Notes: generated by a model from the sequence alone, not told the origin. Shown: positions 1 through 13,100, numbered from the stretch's first letter. The stretch: DNA of 32,500 nt from Neocallimastix lanati (nom. inval.) (GCA_016946835.1 JACVTC010000205.1:55001-87500); one strand, 5' to 3'. Program-made: numbers and translations.

Positions 1-1
1 A

Positions 2-688
2 CAAATAAAAACACCATGCAGGAAAATTACTGAATACGAAAGAAATAATTCAAATTTAATAGATTCAAAAGAATATAAATCTTTACTTGGTGCGTTACTA
101 TATATCGCTGTAAAGTCAAGGCCTGATATAATGTTTTCTGTAAGTGAAGCCTCAAGAATATGTGAAAATCCAACAGAAGCTGATTATAAAAAATTTAATG
201 AATATCTTACAATGTTTATAAGGTACAAAAAATAAATCTATACATTATAATAAAGATAATAAATTTATCGGATACTTAGATTCAGATTTTACCAACGATG
301 AAAAGATTAGAAGATCTACGAGTGGATATATATTTTTACTTAAAAAACCCATATTTCATGAAAATCTTAGTTACAGAAAAACATAAGTTTATCTACTGCT
401 GAAGCTGAATTTGTTAGTTTAACTGAGTGTACCAAACAAGCTTTATAGTTCAAAAATTTATTTAAGGAAATATTTAATCAAGAAATAAAATTTAAAAATA
501 TGGTAGATAACAAAGCATGCATTGCAATTGCTCAAGATATAAATTCTAAAGGAAGATGTAAGCACATAGATTTAAGATATAAATTTATTCAAGAAGAAAT
601 TATGAAAAACGAAATTGAATTAGAATACATTAATACTGAAAACATGTTAGCTGATCCATTAACTAAAAGTATCTCAGGAGACAAATGA
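2..688 (+). pseudogene. Ty1/Copia retrotransposon pol, C-terminal RNase H region, broken
   Basis: This is the 3' end of a Copia pol polyprotein, cut by the window edge. Frame 2 from base 2 reads through the conserved KEYKSLLGALLYIAVKSRPD block (end of reverse transcriptase) and stops near 235. From 222 another frame gives GTKNKSIHYNKDNKFIGYLD and the RSTSGYIFLL block. A third frame, from about 390 to 688, gives LSTAEAEFVSLTECTKQAL, then TAG where Copia elements usually have Trp, then VDNKACIAIAQD, KHIDLRYKFIQEE and NMLADPLTK. The acidic residues expected of RNase H (YLDSD, STAEAE, VDNKA) are visible. At least two frameshifts and one nonsense change make it non-functional. The polypurine tract and LTR follow directly. 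Family identity is firm from motif order; the exact frameshift sites are approximate. Confidence 0.9.
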
Positions 689-810
689 CAAAATTTACAA
701 ATTTAATTTTAAAAGAATAATATTTCTTTGAATGTATATAATTTTTTTTTTTAAAAAAAAAAAAAAAAACTTGTATATAATAATTAAAATATTATATAAT
801 ACTTAATGTA

Positions 811-817
811 GGGGGAA
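811..817 (+). promoter_or_regulatory. Polypurine tract of the Copia element
   Basis: GGGGGAA sits directly before the TG that opens the LTR, about 120 bp after the pol stop. This is the usual place for the plus-strand primer of reverse transcription. It is one of the few G runs in the neighbourhood. Confidence 0.65.
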
Positions 818-1018
818 TGTTAAAGTTCAACATAATGTTTAAACTTTTATTTATTAAAGTATTATAAATATTTATAATATTTAATTATTTAATAATTTGT
901 ATGTAAAATATAAAAAGAAAATATTTTTATGAAATTTTTATTTTGAGTCTTTTTTAAATACTTTATTAAATCATATAAATTAATAAATAATAAATAAAAT
1001 TTAATTGAATCCTTAACA
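818..1018 (+). mobile_element. 3' LTR of the Copia element (about 201 bp)
   Basis: The segment begins TGTTAAAG and ends CCTTAACA. It therefore has TG...CA ends and near-perfect short terminal inverted repeats, typical of Copia LTRs. It starts right after the polypurine tract and ends against an ATT microsatellite. The 5' LTR and target-site duplication lie outside the window, so the right boundary rests on the terminal repeat alone. Confidence 0.65.
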
Positions 1019-3215
<2,197 letters not shown>

Positions 3216-4359
3216 TAAATAATAATAAATTCATAAATTATTATTTATTTTAATTTTACTATATAAACAAAATAATTAAATAATTGAATAATAAATAAAT
3301 AATAAATAAATAAATAAATATTATTAGTTATTTATAATAAAATAAATAAATAAATAATACTTTTAAATATATTTACTTTTCATAAATAAAGACTTTTTTT
3401 TTTTTTTTAATTAAAATTTTTAAAGTTTCGATAAAAATTTATTTTCAAATTTTCTATTTTTTTTTTAAAGTTTTCGATAAGATAAAAAAGATGTTTCATA
3501 TGCAATTGCAAAAACGCATTTTTTAAATTTCAATGTTTTTTAATTTTATTTCATTTAATATTATTTCATTTAAATTTATTTTACATTAATTATTTTGATA
3601 ATTATTATTATTATTATTTTTATTTTAATCATTCTCTTTTTTTTTTTTTTTACTATATGTATTTTTTTTTTTATGTATTTTTTTTTTTATCTTTCTCTCT
3701 CATTTCCTTTAAGCTATCGAATATAATTATCATTAAATTGAAAGAGTGTGCCTTAAAACTTAAATTTACTACTAAATATAATATTCAATAACTATTCATT
3801 TGAATTTTTTTAATGCTTTATTTTAAAATAATATAACAAAATATATATTTTTAAAAAAGAAATAATATTTATTTTACTGTTAATTTTTATTATTACATTG
3901 TTCATATTACGCTAAATCCATATTATATATATATATATTTTTATTGTGATTTTATAAATAATTATGCAATATCAATTTTAAAATAAAAAATACAAAAAAA
4001 AATAAAAAAACTATTATTAAATAAAAATATATAATATTGATTTGACTTGAATGAATAATAAATAGGATTATATAATTAAAATAAAGAATTAATATAAATT
4101 AAAATAAAAAAAAAAATCATAAGTGATAACTTTTTAATTAAAATAAAAAATTTTATAAAGTTTAAATAAAATTTATGGTTATCTTTTTTAAATGATATAA
4201 AAAAGACAAAAAAAAATTTTTTTTTTTTTTTTTTCTAATATCTTAAAAAATATTAAAAAGGTTTATCTTTAAATTTATAAATTTATTTAATTAAATAATA
4301 AAATCCTTAATTTATTTTGTTTTTTTATTTCTATTTTTTATTTTTTTTTTTATTTATAG
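3216..4359. other. Gene-free AT-rich DNA
   Basis: No supported gene. It contains short AAAT runs near 3290-3355, several T runs, and a slightly GC-richer patch around 3715-3765 with no extended reading frame. Confidence 0.75.
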
Positions 4360-4438
4360 TATTAGAGTTCGGTGGTATAGAAAATAGGGATAAAAAAAAA
4401 TTAATCTGTATTTATTCGATAAAATACAGATCTTTTTT
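4360..4438 (+). other. Unexplained islet with hairpin followed by T6
   Basis: A patch with G/C content well above its surroundings (GAGTTCGGTGGTATAG at about 4365-4380) precedes an inverted repeat. The left arm is 4404-4415 (ATCTGTATTTAT) and the right arm 4419-4431. They pair over at least 10 bp without mismatch, with a bulge nearer the 3-nt loop, and TTTTTT follows at 4433-4438. The layout resembles a small RNA polymerase III transcript, and the first part loosely resembles a tRNA A box. However, there is no B box and no cloverleaf, so no RNA family is assigned. Confidence 0.3.
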
Positions 4439-4884
4439 ATAATGTTAATATTTATTACTATTTATTTATTTATATTTATATATATATTTATTAATAATTT
4501 ATTTATTTATTTAATAATACAATTATACTTATATAATCGTTACTCAAAAAAACTAGTTTAAATAATTATAATTAAAATGAATATTATTTATTAATTGTTA
4601 TTTAATTATATATTATTCAATTATTTATTCATTATTCATTATTAATTATTATTAATAATTTTTTATTATTTATTATTCCTATCTATCATTTTTATATTTA
4701 TATATTAAGTTAATTATAAATTTATTTAATTATAAGTTATTTATATATCAATTTTGAAAATGTCAATATAAACAAATAATTACATAATAATTAGTTTATT
4801 TATAGCCTATAAAGATAAAATTATCATCTAATTATATATTTATAAATCGAATATATCATATATCATGATCAATTAAACATAAAG

Positions 4885-4957
4885 TATAAATATAAATATA
4901 AATATAAATATAGATATAAATATAAATATAGATATAAATATAAATATAGATATAAAT
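4885..4957. repeat. Hexamer-based minisatellite (18-bp higher-order unit)
   Basis: Built from ATAAAT and ATAGAT hexamers, in the order ATAAAT, ATAAAT, ATAGAT repeated about three times after a short run of ATAAAT. The regular hierarchy shows tandem duplication of an 18-bp unit. Confidence 0.8.
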
Positions 4958-5130
4958 GTTAACACATTTCTCCATTTATCGGTTGAAAGAACCCTCCCAT
5001 TATTTAGATTAATTTTTATATAAAAAAAAAAAAAAAAAAAAGAAAACATTTATTTTTTTTAAATTCAAATGAATTTCTCCACACCACTAAAAAGCTCAGG
5101 TGATGATCACTGGCTACTTTATTATAAAAA
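4958..5130. other. GC-richer islets of unknown origin
   Basis: Two patches stand out from the surrounding A/T: about 4962-5007, and 5066-5122 around CTCAGGTGATGATCACTGGC. The second opens with ATG at 5069 and reads MNFSTPLKSSGDDHWLLYYK before a stop near 5145. The first is open for about 20 codons in more than one frame. A T/A tract separates them. They could be exon or transposon relics; I do not recognise a family. Confidence 0.3.
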
Positions 5131-7179
5131 AATTTTATTCCTATAAGCATTAAACTTTAATTATTATAAAATTTTTATATTTAGATTATTTTTTTTTATT
5201 ATTTTATTTTATTTTATTTTTTGATAATTTTATTTTAAAAATTTTCATTTTATTTATTATAAATTAAAGTTTATTATTTATTTTTTTAAAAGATAAAAAA
5301 ATAATAAAGATTTGGAAAAGAATCTATTTAATTGGTTGAATAAATTAGAATTGATTTTGATAATATATTAGTTTAATTTTATTCCATTGAAATAATTTTA
5401 ATTATCTTATCATTAATTTATAGTTAAAAATAGTATTAATATGAAATTAGAATATATATAGAATTAATAGTAATGTATTTATACAATATATTGCAACTAA
5501 ATAATTATGGAGATAAAATTTTATTGAATATTTTTTTTTAATTTGTTTTTATTTTTAATGTATTTAAAGTATTTTTTAATCAATTATTAAATATCATTAA
5601 ATATTATTATATTATTTAAAATTTATTAAAAATAATTAATTAGTAGTTAGTACTTTTATTTATAAATAAAAATCTATAAAGAAAAAAAATATATTTTATT
5701 ATATATATACATATATATTTTTTTGGTTTATAAACATATTTTTTTTTTTTATTTTTTATTTTTAATTATCTTTTTTCCTTTTTTGATCAATATTGAATTT
5801 TTTTTTTAATTATCTTTTTTCCTTTTTTAATCAAAATTAAATTTTTTAAAGTTTGTAAGTTCTATATATTAAAATTAACAGTAATATATTTAAATATCTA
5901 TTTATTAAATATATTATTAAATTTTAATAAAATTAAAGACTATCTTTAAATAATAATTATAAAAAAAAATTTTTTTATTAATTATTAAAATTATATTCAA
6001 TTTATATTTTATCAAATAAAAATGGCATTTTGTTATAAATTATTTATTATTTTTTAAAATAAAAATAAATGTTTATTTTATTTTATTTTATTTCATATTT
6101 TTTATAATTGAAAATAGATTAGAAATTATATAAAAGGATAAAGTTTTCTTTTCCTTTTTTTCTTTTTTTTCTAAAATATTTTTATAGGTCAAATTATTAA
6201 TATTATTAATAGAAATAATTTTTGTTAAATAACTTTTTATGATATATTTCTTTTGTAAAATTTTATTTTTTTCTTTAAAACAAAAAGAAAAGTCGTTAAA
6301 CAACCCTTTTTAAGAATTATTATATGAAAAATATATTAAAAAATTAAAATTGAAAAATCATTTTTTTTTAAATATAAATAATAAATAAATATATATTTTT
6401 ATATAAATTATATAAATTATATAATACCATCGTTTAAAAAAATAAAACAAAACAAAAAAGAAAATTATAATAATTTTGAATATTTTAACTTTTAAATACT
6501 TTTTTTTTTAAAAAAAATTGTTACATATATAAATAAACTTTCAATAAAAAAGAATACCTTTTTGATATAAAAAAATTAATTCATTTAAAAAAATTTTAAA
6601 ATTTTATAGTATCATAAATTAAATAATAACAATTACAAATTTAAAGATATTTCATCTTTATTTTAAAAAGTTATATATAAATAAAAATTAAAAAAAAAAA
6701 AAAAAATTACTAATAATAACCCTTTAAAAGAGTATGTTACAAATTTACAATATATATACACAAAGTACTCATATTATTATAATATCTTGAAAAAAATTAC
6801 TAATAATATTACGAATAAAGATAAAAAAAGGTTTGTATATATATATATATATAATATTAACATTTATATTTTTTTAGAAATAAAAATTATAAATTTCTAA
6901 TACTTCTATTTTTATTTTTTTTTTCATTATTAATTGTATAATTAATCTTTTTTTATATAATGTAGGAATATTAAACTTTAGTAGAAATATATGTAAAAAA
7001 AAAAAAAATACCCAAAACATTTAAATTAACAATATCAATTAATTTAAAACTATATTACTTTTAATTATTATAATCTATTATAAGTTCACAGAAATCAATT
7101 GAATAAAAAATATATATATATTTTTTGAAAAAGTACCCTAAAAAATTTTAAAAAAAAAAATTAAAGTATAAATAAAAAA
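5131..7179. other. Gene-free AT-rich DNA upstream of the ankyrin gene
   Basis: No supported gene. A 44-bp tandem duplication lies at 5761-5848 (AATTATCTTTTTTCC starting at 5764 and again at 5808). A 71-codon minus-strand frame at 6088-6303 has only AT-driven composition and is not accepted. The last stretch before 7180 is the presumed promoter and 5' UTR of the ankyrin gene. The start codon follows AAATAAAAAA, an A-rich context common for AT-rich eukaryotes. Confidence 0.7.
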
Positions 7180-9276
7180 ATGGAATCTACTACCACTTAT
7201 GACATTTTGAAAAATCCTCTTTTTATAGAGAGTATTAAAAAAGATGATATTGATTATTTTAGTGCTATTTTTAAACAAAAATTAAATAATCTAACTAAAA
7301 ATGATCTTTCCAAAATTTTTGAATATCTTATTAATCATGGAGCCTCCAGAAGAATTATGGAAGTCATCATCGATTATGTTGATATTGATGCTAAATTCTC
7401 AAGTGGTCAGACCCCTCTTTTATTAGCTATCTCTAATAATCAATATGATATTGTTAGCTTATTACTTAATCGAGGTGCCAATTTAAGACTTACTAATAAT
7501 AAAGGTGAAAATCCTTTAATTTATATTTGTAAATATAGTCATTTCCATGATATTATGGAATTGTTATTAAAAAATAATGCTAATTTCAACATAAGAGATA
7601 GTAATGGTCGAACTGCAGTCATGTATGCTATTAATACCAGTAATTTAAAGAAACTTCGTTTACTCTTAAATCATAATTTCATTTCTAATAATGTCATCTT
7701 AAAATTAATTTTACTTGGAAAACATAAATTCGGCGTCAACCGTAGACAAATAAAAAATATTATTTTAGCAGAAGGAAATAAATATAAAGTCAGTTTAACC
7801 GATAAAAATGGTGAAAATGCCTTAATTTATGCTTGTAAAACTAGAAATGAAAATATTATTGAAATTGTTTTAGAGTATTGCTTAGTCAAATGTAAAAATG
7901 TTTTTGATCGAAAAAAAGCATTCAAAACGTTCGAAATGTATTATAACCTAAATATTTTACTTTGGGCGGTCATTAATAATTATAAACAAATAGTGGAGTC
8001 CTTATTCAAGAATGGTTATGATAAAAATATTACTGATGAATTTGGTAATAATTTATTAATGCATAGCGTCATCAATTATAAGAAGGAAATGATTGAACTT
8101 CTCATGAAATATGATGCCGATATCTGTAAATGTAATCGAGATGGCTACTCTCCCATCCTTAAATCTTTAAAATTTGGTGAGAGTAATATCTGTTACTTAA
8201 TGAATCATTCCAAGAGTAGTCCTTCCAGTCCAACCGTATTTAACTTTTATCAAGCCATTTGGAATAATAATCTAAACTTCCTCTATAGTTGTCTTAAAAT
8301 TAGAAATCGTCGTCTGGATGAAATTGATATAACATTGAATGAGGAAGAGTGTGATATATTCACTTTAAAAGGATGTGATTTTGATTGCGCCTTATCATTA
8401 GCAGTTCTTTCTAACCATTCTCTTCCTCAACTTCTTCTCATTAATTATTATAAAAAATATTTATATAAAAAATATGAAAATCAAGAACATCGTCAGTGGT
8501 ATTCCTTACTCTATAGTGCTCAAAAGGGAAATGAAACAGTAGTTGACTTTATTTTGGGTTTAGGCCCTTACATCAATGTCAATATTAAAACTCATTTTGG
8601 TGATACCCCATTAATTCTTGCCTCAAAATACGGTCATGAATCTATAGCCGCTAAACTTATTTCTCGTAATGCTAATGTTGATAAATTAAATAAAGATTAT
8701 GATACCGCTATTTCTTTAGCTAGTGCTAATGGTTATGACAAGGTAGTCGATTTACTTCTCTGTTATAATGCTGATATGACCAGAGATAATGTTAATAAAA
8801 AAACTGCTTTAACGCTAGCTTGTGAAAATGGTCACGATAGAGTGGTCAATATACTTTTAAAGTATGGTCGTAAGAGAAATCTTATTGAGGAAAGTGAAAT
8901 TAATGCTATATTATTGAAGGCTTGTGAATTTGGTTACGTTTCTATAGTGGAGACTCTTCTTTCAGATCGTAGAGTGAATGTCAATGTCTATAATGAAGAA
9001 AGAAATACAGGTCTTCATCTTGCCTGTGAAAATGAACATATCGACATTATAGAATTATTATTGGAACATCAGGCCAATATTGAATGTAAAAATTGTGATC
9101 TCAATACCCCATTATTAATTTCTTGTGAAAAGGGTAATGAAGCCTTAGTTAAATTACTTCTTAGCCATAAAGCTAATAAAAATTCTAGAAATAGATTTGG
9201 TTTTACCCCTTTTTTAATGGCCACTAAAAGAAGATATACATCTATCGCCAATATTTTAAGATATAATTATATCTAA
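7180..9276 (+). CDS. Ankyrin-repeat protein, single exon, 698 aa
   Basis: This is an intact reading frame with balanced composition in AT-rich surroundings. The first ~70 residues are a helical leader without clear repeats (MESTTTYDILKNPLFIES). Ankyrin repeats follow in two blocks. The first, about 75-345, contains SGQTPLLLAI, NPLIYICKYS, GENALIYACK and GNNLLMHSVI. A less regular centre of about 100 residues comes next. The second, about 440-698, contains GDTPLILASKYGHESIAAKL, KTALTLACENGHDRVVNILL, TGLHLACENEH and NTPLLISCEKGNEALVKLLL. No membrane segment, kinase, F-box or other catalytic domain is visible. The family binds partner proteins through stacked helix-turn-helix repeats; partner and pathway cannot be read here. 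The start is the first ATG after dense upstream stops, and no intron is needed. Such proteins form large families in gut fungi (general knowledge). No close functional neighbour exists. Confidence 0.92.
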   Translation: MESTTTYDILKNPLFIESIKKDDIDYFSAIFKQKLNNLTKNDLSKIFEYLINHGASRRIMEVIIDYVDIDAKFSSGQTPLLLAISNNQYDIVSLLLNRGANLRLTNNKGENPLIYICKYSHFHDIMELLLKNNANFNIRDSNGRTAVMYAINTSNLKKLRLLLNHNFISNNVILKLILLGKHKFGVNRRQIKNIILAEGNKYKVSLTDKNGENALIYACKTRNENIIEIVLEYCLVKCKNVFDRKKAFKTFEMYYNLNILLWAVINNYKQIVESLFKNGYDKNITDEFGNNLLMHSVINYKKEMIELLMKYDADICKCNRDGYSPILKSLKFGESNICYLMNHSKSSPSSPTVFNFYQAIWNNNLNFLYSCLKIRNRRLDEIDITLNEEECDIFTLKGCDFDCALSLAVLSNHSLPQLLLINYYKKYLYKKYENQEHRQWYSLLYSAQKGNETVVDFILGLGPYINVNIKTHFGDTPLILASKYGHESIAAKLISRNANVDKLNKDYDTAISLASANGYDKVVDLLLCYNADMTRDNVNKKTALTLACENGHDRVVNILLKYGRKRNLIEESEINAILLKACEFGYVSIVETLLSDRRVNVNVYNEERNTGLHLACENEHIDIIELLLEHQANIECKNCDLNTPLLISCEKGNEALVKLLLSHKANKNSRNRFGFTPFLMATKRRYTSIANILRYNYI

Positions 9277-9849
9277 ATACCATAATTATATATATATAAT
9301 AATATATATATATTATATAATATTGTACTTTAAACAGAAAAACACAGAAAATTAAAAAGCAAAAAAAAAAAAAAAACAAAAGAAAAAATTAGAAAAAAAA
9401 ATACATAAAATAAAAAAAAAAAAAAAATACAAAAAATAAAAATGTAAAACAAAATCCAATTTAAGGTAAAAAAAGTTTGTAACTTCTATTATTGAATCCT
9501 AATAACAATATAAAGAAAAAACAAACAAAAAAACAATGCTCAATATATATACATACATCTATCAATATATAACCACCAAAAAAAATAATACAAATAATAA
9601 GAATAATTTTTTTTATATTAGAAAATGCTTTTTTTTTTTTTTTTCTTTCTATATTATTAAAAATAAAAAAAAAAAAGAAAGATATAAAAAAATTTTTTTT
9701 TAAAACATATCATTTTAAAGATAAAATAATAATATATAAATATTTTTATATATTATTTTTTTATTGTTATTTAATCATTATTTAATATTAAATTTTAGAA
9801 CTTTATGTAAATAATAATAAATTTTATAATATAATATAATTCTATTAAC

Positions 9850-9880
<31 letters not shown>

Positions 9881-10176
9881 TTAATGAAAAATTTTACTTA
9901 GAAAACTATTAAAAAAATTTTTATATCAATAATCTATTTAAAATATAAAACTTATATTAAAATCTATTATTTAATAAAAAAAAATTGTAAAATAAATAAA
10001 TAAATAAATGTATAATAAAATGATAAATAAAATATGAGAATTTAAAATCTATAAAATTAAAATTAAAATTAAAAAAAAAAAAAAAGAATTATTGATGAAT
10101 TTTTTTTTTTTTTATTTATTTATTTTTTTTTTGGAATCATTAATAATAACAAAATTTATAAATTTATTGATTTATA

Positions 10177-10209
<33 letters not shown>

Positions 10210-10379
10210 TTAGTACTTCTATTGAAATTAACTTTTTTTTTTATTGATTTGATCCAGTGAAAAAAAAACTATAGAATAATATCTAAGAGAAATCAAATAT
10301 CTAATGATAGAATGAAGAAAGAAAACCTTTTTTTTTCTATTACAACTGCTAATTCTTTTAACTTCCTTTTTAAATTTTT
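9277..10379. other. Gene-free AT-rich DNA 3' of the ankyrin gene
   Basis: An AT-dinucleotide patch follows the stop codon (about 9285-9325). Long A and T runs follow, including T runs at 9850-9874 and 10179-10208 (about 30 nt). From about 10240 the composition changes towards the degraded LINE that follows, so the element's 5' edge may lie there. No gene is seen. Confidence 0.7.
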
Positions 10380-11062
10380 CCAAAATCATGGAATAACGCA
10401 TCGATTGTTTCTATTCATAAAAAGGGCTATCCATCAGGTTGTAATAACTATTATGGCATTTCTCTTACCAATAAATGGGTTAAAAATTATAGCAAAAATC
10501 ATCTCTAAAAATATCTCTAAATATGAAATTGATGAAGGATTTATAAGACCTGAACAATATGGATTTCGTAATCGAGAAGAATGTATAAGTCTTTACACTA
10601 CATTAAGAATTATATGTCAGAGACGAAAAATTTGAAAATAAGGATACTTACCTTGCTTTTTTTGGACCTTAAAAAGGCTTATGACTCAGTTCCCATATAT
10701 AATGTATTAATGAAAATTCATCACATAGGTATTAGAAGTAAGTGCTATAATTCTATTGAAAACCTATATACTTATCTTCCAAGGCTTATGTAAGAGCTGA
10801 TGGACAATTATCGGAATCATTTAGTATTAAGAAAGGAGTTCGTCAAGGTTGTCCCCTCTCACTAATTTTTTTTTTTTTTTTTTTTTTAACTTGTTCATTA
10901 ATAAATATTTTTAATAAATAAGATAAATTTGGAATCTATTGGTGATAAGCAGATGACATTGTGTTATGTACTCCAACAAGATCTCAACTTAAGAAATTGT
11001 TAAAGTTTTCCAGTAGATGGGCTTGAAATAATGATATGCAATTTGGTATCAATAAATAAGCC
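10380..11062 (+). pseudogene. Non-LTR (LINE) retrotransposon reverse transcriptase, multiply broken
   Basis: Reverse transcriptase blocks occur in the right order but in shifting frames. From 10389: WNNASIVSIHKKGYPSGCNN and YYGISLTN. Then GLKIIAKIISKN, RPEQYGFRNREECISLYTTL, and FLDLKKAYDSVPIYNVLMKI with the first catalytic Asp block. Then RADGQLSESFSIKKGVRQGC and PLS. A run of about 22 T (10866-10887) then replaces part of the coding sequence. After it come LFIN, GISIGDK (internal deletion), ADDIVLCTPTRSQLKKLLK (second catalytic Asp pair), and FGINK followed by a stop in place of the usual Cys. At least four frameshifts, stops at expected Trp/Cys sites and a deletion abolish function. The N-terminal endonuclease is not recognisable and the 3' end is unclear. 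The family is certain; the boundaries are approximate. Confidence 0.88.
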
Positions 11063-11465
11063 AGTCAAGTACCAATTCTGATAGTAGTAACGAAGTAGAT
11101 AATGTTAATAATAATAACAATAGAAATAATATTGTTAATAATAGTAGAATAAGTAATAGAGAAAATAGGAATTATTAATATTAGTGATTGTGAAAATAAT
11201 AGTATCATTACTAATAATGAAGTGATAAGTTCAATTGGTAAAAATTGGGTTAATTTAAGTAATTTTCTTCATAATGAGTGTGTAAATATTTATGTGACGT
11301 GGTACCGGTGATATAACTTTCTTCTTGGTGGAAGAGAGGTGCAGATATTATTGATTTTAATTATAAAAAGGGAATGGGATGTCTTGTTTAAGAACCAAAT
11401 CATTTCTGGTGATTATTCAAAAGCACCATTTTTAGTGCGATATCCTGGCTCTTTTTACAGAAATT
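11063..11465 (+). other. Degraded element sequence, partly Asn/Ser-rich
   Basis: One frame over 11063-11180 reads as an Asn/Ser-rich segment (SNSDSSNEVDNVNNNNNRNN) broken by stops. From about 11270 the G/C content rises sharply (GACGTGGTACCGG at about 11296-11308) and short open stretches such as FNYKKGMGCLV appear. I cannot assign it. It may be the tail of the LINE or a second element joined to it. Confidence 0.35.
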
Positions 11466-11604
11466 ATGCCTCGGGCTAGTACTCATCAAGGGTTACTATT
11501 CCGGTAGTATAAGCGCAAACTAACCAGGAGAGTCAACGCTGAAAATGCAGTAAGACAGGCTAGTAGGGTCAATGCCTCTGAAAGTGAAAGGAGAAGACCA
11601 TAAT
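11466..11604 (+). pseudogene. Arg/Glu-rich ORF fragment, possibly Helitron-like N terminus
   Basis: ATG at 11466 opens a frame reading MPRASTHQGLLFR, one in-frame TAG, then YKRKLTRRVNAENAVRQASR and VNASESERRRP before TAA. G/C content is far above the surroundings. Repeated basic/acidic blocks of this kind (RVNAEN.., RVNASESERRR) are common ahead of Helitron-type replicase/helicase ORFs in fungi. That link is from memory and the helicase itself is absent. It could equally be an unrelated transposon leader. Confidence 0.3.
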
Positions 11605-12562
11605 TCCATAATTTCTTTCAGATAATCAATTAAAACGGGAAGTGAGGTTCGTTGCATAGGAACTTTTTTTTCTAAATTTATTTATACACTTTATTTTTTA
11701 AATATTAACTTTTTATTTCACGTTACTATTTTAAATAAAAAATTTTTTTTCAAAAGATCATTTCTGTATACTTTTTTTTTTGTATATTATTTATATTGGT
11801 TATTTTTTTCTTAACTTTAATTAAATAAAAATAGGCATGTAACAGGTTAACTTTGTAAAGTAACAAATGAAAAAAAATATATAAAGGATTATATATTATT
11901 AATTTTGCTTTTGGTATTAATTATTATTTTTTTTTTTTTATTTATTTTTTATTTTTTATTTTTTAATTTTACATATGATATATTGAATTTTTTAAATAAA
12001 GAAGATTATAATATTTTTTAATTAATATATTAATTTTTTTAATTTAATATGTATATAAATATTTTTTAATTTATTTATATATTTATTAATTTTTTAAAGA
12101 ATACCAATTAGATTAAATAAATAAATAAATAAATAAAAAATAAATTCATTCAATATATAAATATACAAAATAACCATTAAATTATGATCTTTTTTTTTTT
12201 TTTTTAATTTTCCACTACTTAAAATATTAATTTATAAATTATTATTATTATTTTTTTAAATGTTCTTTATAGATTAAGATTAATATAAATTTTAATATAA
12301 TTATATTTTATGATTTAAATATGATTCATCTTATAATATTGTTTTTTTTAAAAAAAAAAAGAAAAAAAAATTTGTATAAAACAATTTATTATTTAAAATA
12401 TTAACTATAGGTATGCACTTTAAAACCATATAGAGTACATGTTAAATTTATTTTAAATTATTATATAAATCGTATATTAATAATGAAAATTTATTATAAT
12501 ATTAAACATAATATTATAAATAATAAGTAATAATGAAATATAATGATTTTAATAATGATTAT

Positions 12563-12600
<38 letters not shown>

Positions 12601-13028
12601 ATTCAAAATAAAAAAAAAAAATAAATAATTTAATTTTAATCAATATTACAATCATAATTATAATTATAATAATAATGATCTTTTTTTTTTTTTTTTTTTT
12701 TTTATTTTATTTTATTATCTTTTTTTATTTTTTTTATTTTTTTATTTTTTTATTTTTATTTTTGTTTATATTTTTACAATTTCATTATATTAAATATGAT
12801 TATAATTATTATTATTAAATATATATAAATCTATTGTATATTTACCTTTTCATAATATATTTTAATATATATAAATCATATAAATAAATTATATTGATTT
12901 TTAGGTGAATTAGTATTATCCAACAATTGACAGATTCTTATATTCATATATAAATTATTTTTAATAATTTATATTGATCATTTAAAATTTAAAATATGAT
13001 TAATATTAAGAAGTATATATATATATAT
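11605..13028. other. Gene-free AT-rich DNA
   Basis: No gene is visible. The first ~60 bases still belong to the GC-richer remnant. Homopolymers include A at 12566-12596 (31 nt) and T at 12681-12703. Short AAAT and TTTTA runs occur around 12116-12150 and 12700-12770. Confidence 0.75.
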
Positions 13029-13056
13029 AAAAAAAAAAAAAAACATATATATATAT

Positions 13057-13100
<44 letters not shown>
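13029..13100. repeat. Perfect palindrome ending in a 43-nt T tract
   Basis: A15-C-(AT)6-G-T15 forms a perfect 44-bp palindrome at 13029-13072. The T run continues to 13100, 43 T in all. It can extrude as a cruciform or hairpin. Confidence 0.85.

Noticed and set aside
4360-4440. tRNA gene (GTTCGGTGGTATAG looks like an A box / D arm)
   Set aside because: No B box (GGTTCGANNCC), no acceptor pairing and no anticodon arm could be built.
5089-5115. C/D box snoRNA from TGATGA near 5100
   Set aside because: No CTGA D box at a suitable distance on the plus strand and no terminal stem; on the minus strand the boxes are in the wrong order.
6088-6303. 71-codon minus-strand frame
   Set aside because: Lys/Ile/Asn composition matches AT-rich chance ORFs; no motif and no coding-like base composition.
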